Shown here in pieces: positions 32,705 to 34,823 of a stretch of 34,823 nucleotides of DNA; positions within the stretch are counted from its first letter, which is position 1; every line of letters starts with the position of its first letter. The translations under genes and the position numbers were made by a program. The notes under the pieces were generated by a model. That model was not told where the DNA came from. It was given only the letters and a program-made list of their open reading frames with translations, and ran no database searches. The DNA is from CAZKFG01 sp964551985 (GTDB lineage: Bacteria; Bacillota; Negativicutes; Acidaminococcales; JAISLQ01): the NCBI GenBank assembly GCA_964551985.1, contig CAZKFG010000018.1, forward strand, positions 1 to 34,823, in the 5' to 3' direction.

Positions 32705-32743
32705 GCCTGTTTGTCAGTATAATTATTATTGGGTGATAAGATA

Positions 32744-33436
32744 ATGATTTTTATTATAGATGACTTTGCCAAAGCGCCAAAAATGCAGCTGCGGCTAGAC
32801 AAAAAGAGAGATGTTAATATAATTTCTCTGATAAAAGTGCAAGAGAGCGCTTTTTCACTTTCTAAGTGTGATTTGCTACTGTTGGCATGTAAGCTTGATA
32901 TTAAAAGATTTTTGCTACAATATGAAAAGATTGAGATGCAGCCTTATATTTTAGCTTTGGATTTCGACTTAAGGCGAGCTCTTGTTGAGGCAGGAATAAA
33001 AAAAGTACTACCTATACCACTTGATACTGACATTGTAAACATAGAGAGTTTTTTAAGCTCTATTTTGAGCAAAAAGAGTGAAATTATACTTATTGGTGAA
33101 AAGTGGCAAGAGGATTTTGCCTCAAAACTGCGAGATAATGGCTTTGCAGTAAATTTTGTTGTAGGTAGACAAAGAAATATTAATAAAGCAAATATAGCAT
33201 TTTTACAAGAAAATTTACAAAGCTTACAAAGTGCTACAATCGTTTTGCTAGATATTATAACTAGCAAAGAGTTTTTCGCATTTGTCGATAAAAAATATCT
33301 AACTTCTTGCATTTTTGCTTGCCTATCGCCAGAGGTGGCAGAGGTGTGTTTGGATAATGGTTTTAGCCAATTTGTCATTGCAGATGAATTTAATGTTGTT
33401 GGCTTATCAGAAGAAATTCTATATGAGAGTTTGTAA
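32744..33436 (+). CDS. Unknown protein, possibly HemD-like or receiver-like fold
   Basis: A 230-residue cytoplasmic protein. ATG 32744 follows GGGTGATAAG; TTG 32729 in frame is less likely. The first half starts MIFIIDDF with KCDLLLLACKLD, then YILALDFDLRRALVEAGIKKVLPIPLD, which has the beta-alpha rhythm of a CheY-like receiver. The second half starts EIILIGEKWQEDFASKLRDNGFAVNFVVGR. It ends ACLSPEVAEVCLDNGFSQFVIADEFNVVGLSEEIL, which recalls the C-terminal end of uroporphyrinogen-III synthase (HemD: a Gly/Ser-Pro-x-x-A segment, then 'G...vv.aee.t..gL...l'). Both resemblances are weak and may only mean an alpha/beta fold. It stands alone between two terminators. Confidence 0.75.
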   Translation: MIFIIDDFAKAPKMQLRLDKKRDVNIISLIKVQESAFSLSKCDLLLLACKLDIKRFLLQYEKIEMQPYILALDFDLRRALVEAGIKKVLPIPLDTDIVNIESFLSSILSKKSEIILIGEKWQEDFASKLRDNGFAVNFVVGRQRNINKANIAFLQENLQSLQSATIVLLDIITSKEFFAFVDKKYLTSCIFACLSPEVAEVCLDNGFSQFVIADEFNVVGLSEEILYESL

Positions 33437-33482
33437 TGAACAAGCACTTGCAATTTTAAGCTTAAAAATAACTGACCATTAA

Positions 33483-33524
33483 AAACCCCTGTTGATTGTA
33501 TGTAAATACCGTCAACAGGGGTTT
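33483..33524. terminator. Bidirectional terminator between convergent genes
   Basis: A 13-bp perfect stem: AAACCCCTGTTGA (33483-33495) with its complement at 33512-33524 and a 16-nt loop. It lies between the + strand gene ending 33436 and the - strand autotransporter gene ending 33544. The flanking A/T runs are short on both sides but usable, the better one (TTTTT) on the minus strand. Confidence 0.75.
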
Positions 33525-33543
33525 GCTTTAAAAATCATTTTTC

Positions 33544-34823
33544 CTACAAATCAAACTTTACTTGCACATTACCGCCAAATCCTTGGCGTTTGCCAGTATA
33601 GCCTTGTAGCCCTAAATCTATTGTATAGTTTTTGTTTTTGCTTGGTTTTATTTGCATGCCGACTTCTAGTATTCCACTTGAGCCTTTGAGGCTTGGGGCT
33701 GGTAGGTCAAAGCCGTATACGCTTGCTCTTGCTGTGCCTGACATTTCGTATTCGTAGGTTAGTCCGACATAATAGTTTTGGCTTTGTGTTTTCCCAAAGG
33801 TATATTTACTGCCTAGTTGCAGTCTGTTAGAGTTTATGCCTTTAAAGTCGAAGGTGTCGCCGAGTATTTCGACTTTGTTGCCGTTTTGGTGGCTGTAGAG
33901 GTATTTTGCAAATAGGTCTATTTCTTTAGTTTCGCTAATTTTATACACTTTGCCTAGCCCTAGATGAGCGGAGTAGTAAAAAGAATTTGTGTGATAGCTT
34001 GCCGAGTTGCCTGCGGCGTCTGTTAAATTACTATTAACATAGCCGGAGTTTACTTGTCCGAGACGTAGACTACCATCTAAATATATATTGTTTTTCAGTT
34101 GTTTTTTAAGTAGCATTCCTAGTCCGTAGTAGTTGGCGTGTCCTGAGCCGTTGTTGTCATTTGCGTTCAAGGTATCGTAAGAACTCCAACCACCTTCGAT
34201 AAAGTAGCCGCGTGTTACACTGCCGCTTTTGTTTGCTATACCTGTTAGTAGGTTTGTACCTGTTGCATCAACGTGTGAGCCGCTGTTGTAGCGAGTGTTT
34301 CCGCCACCAATACCGGAAAAGGGAACTTCTCCACCTTGAGCGGCGGAAGAGACGGCGTTGTTCATTGCTGTGCCTGCAATAATGTCCGAGCCGGAGTTGA
34401 CAAAGCCGAGGCTGCCCATGCGGTTTTCTGATAGGGACTTGGCTTATGTGTTAAGGTTTACACCAGTTATTTTGGCGTATAGTCTGTTGTTCGTGCTGTC
34501 TTGGGTTAGTTGATAATCGTATATTAAAGACGCTCCTTGTTTGGCTTGACCTGTTTGTCCTTCACGTGTTCCTATATTTAACGTTCCGTTGACCTCTAAT
34601 AGAGTGTTTTGGTGTCCGACGGACGTCTAACTTTTGACCAGGCAAGGCAAATGGCACGGCTATTTTGTCGCTTGCTTGGAAGGTGTAGCCATTGTTTGTT
34701 GTCAAACCGACAAGGTCATTGTTAGCAAACAAGGCAAAGTTATAGTTTTGAAAGTTAGCGATGTTTTTAACTTGAATACCGCTTGTGAAAAGATTTAGCG
34801 TGTTGCCTGTGCGGTAGTCACCA
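33544..34823 (-). pseudogene. Autotransporter (type V secretion) passenger end and beta-barrel, broken
   Basis: Minus-strand C-terminal part of a classical autotransporter, running past the right edge. From 34443 down to 33544 it encodes the linker AKSLSENRMGSLGFVNSGSD and a beta-barrel with alternating strands ending VQVKFDL, with a C-terminal aromatic signal for outer-membrane insertion. Upstream, bases 34447-34617 encode passenger-like GHQNTLLEVNGTLNIG and NNRLYAKITGVNLNT, separated from the barrel by an in-frame TAA (34444-34446). Further upstream a +4 tandem duplication (GACGGACG on the plus strand, 34618-34625) shifts frame. Before it the other frame is open to the edge (GDYRTGNTLNLFTSG ... 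FALPGQKLDV). With two lesions, the gene is a pseudogene or the region has sequencing errors. An ATG at 34417-34419 alone would give a barrel without signal peptide. Confidence 0.85.

Noticed and set aside
33492..33689. Plus-strand 65-residue frame over the convergent terminator
   Set aside because: It spans the terminator and the 3' end of the minus-strand barrel gene and has no ribosome site.
1..34823. tRNA, rRNA, CRISPR, insertion sequence or phage genes
   Set aside because: I saw no tRNA cloverleaf, rRNA segment, regular repeat-spacer array, transposase or integrase motif anywhere in the window.

Overview
The window is low-GC and AT-rich. It reads as a chromosomal flagellar locus from a diderm Firmicute, most likely a member of the Negativicutes. 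The flagellar genes are of Firmicute type: FlaG-FliD-FliS, a flagellin leader that looks CsrA-controlled, and GGAGG ribosome sites with many TTG/GTG starts. A LytR-CpsA-Psr protein and an outer-membrane autotransporter barrel with a GSLGFVNSGSD-type linker lie in the same window, and a monoderm would not have the barrel. The exact genus cannot be read from the sequence.

Layout. (1) 1-4.6 kb: three tandem flagellin genes, the first cut by the window edge. Each ends in a strong terminator. The two complete genes have a sigma-28-type promoter and a structured leader. (2) 4.65-25.66 kb: a single co-directional run of 17 genes with no internal terminator that I can find. It opens with a small helical protein, a Maf/DUF115 flagellin glycosyltransferase and an unknown protein. 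Next comes a nonulosonic acid block (LegG, LegI, NeuD-type acetyltransferase, PtmG-type amidotransferase, PtmE-type nucleotidyltransferase, LegF), and LegB and LegC lie at the far end. Inserted between these two parts is a CDP-3,6-dideoxyhexose block: RfbF, RfbG, RfbH, an SDR and an acetohydroxyacid-synthase-like ThDP enzyme. Two paralogous GT2-domain proteins bracket the RfbH-SDR-ThDP part. (3) 25.68-30.4 kb: an unknown 553-residue protein and flaG-fliD-fliS-fliT-like, with sigma-28-type promoters. (4) 30.4-33.5 kb: a Nudix hydrolase, an LCP protein and an unknown protein. (5) 33.5 kb to the end, minus strand: a decayed autotransporter gene.

How it works together (inference). The island should make CMP-legionaminic acid, probably amidinated, through the GDP-sugar route known from Campylobacter. 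It should also make a CDP-linked branched 3,6-dideoxyhexose of the yersiniose type. Maf and the two GT2 paralogues are candidates to put one or both sugars on the flagellins encoded next door. The most interesting points are this combination of pathways, the GT2 paralogue pair, and the covarying hairpin plus CsrA-like hairpin in the flagellin leaders.

Caution: positions 8311-8526 hold a 100-N gap and a fold-back assembly artefact inside legG. Removing them restores an intact 387- to 391-residue enzyme.
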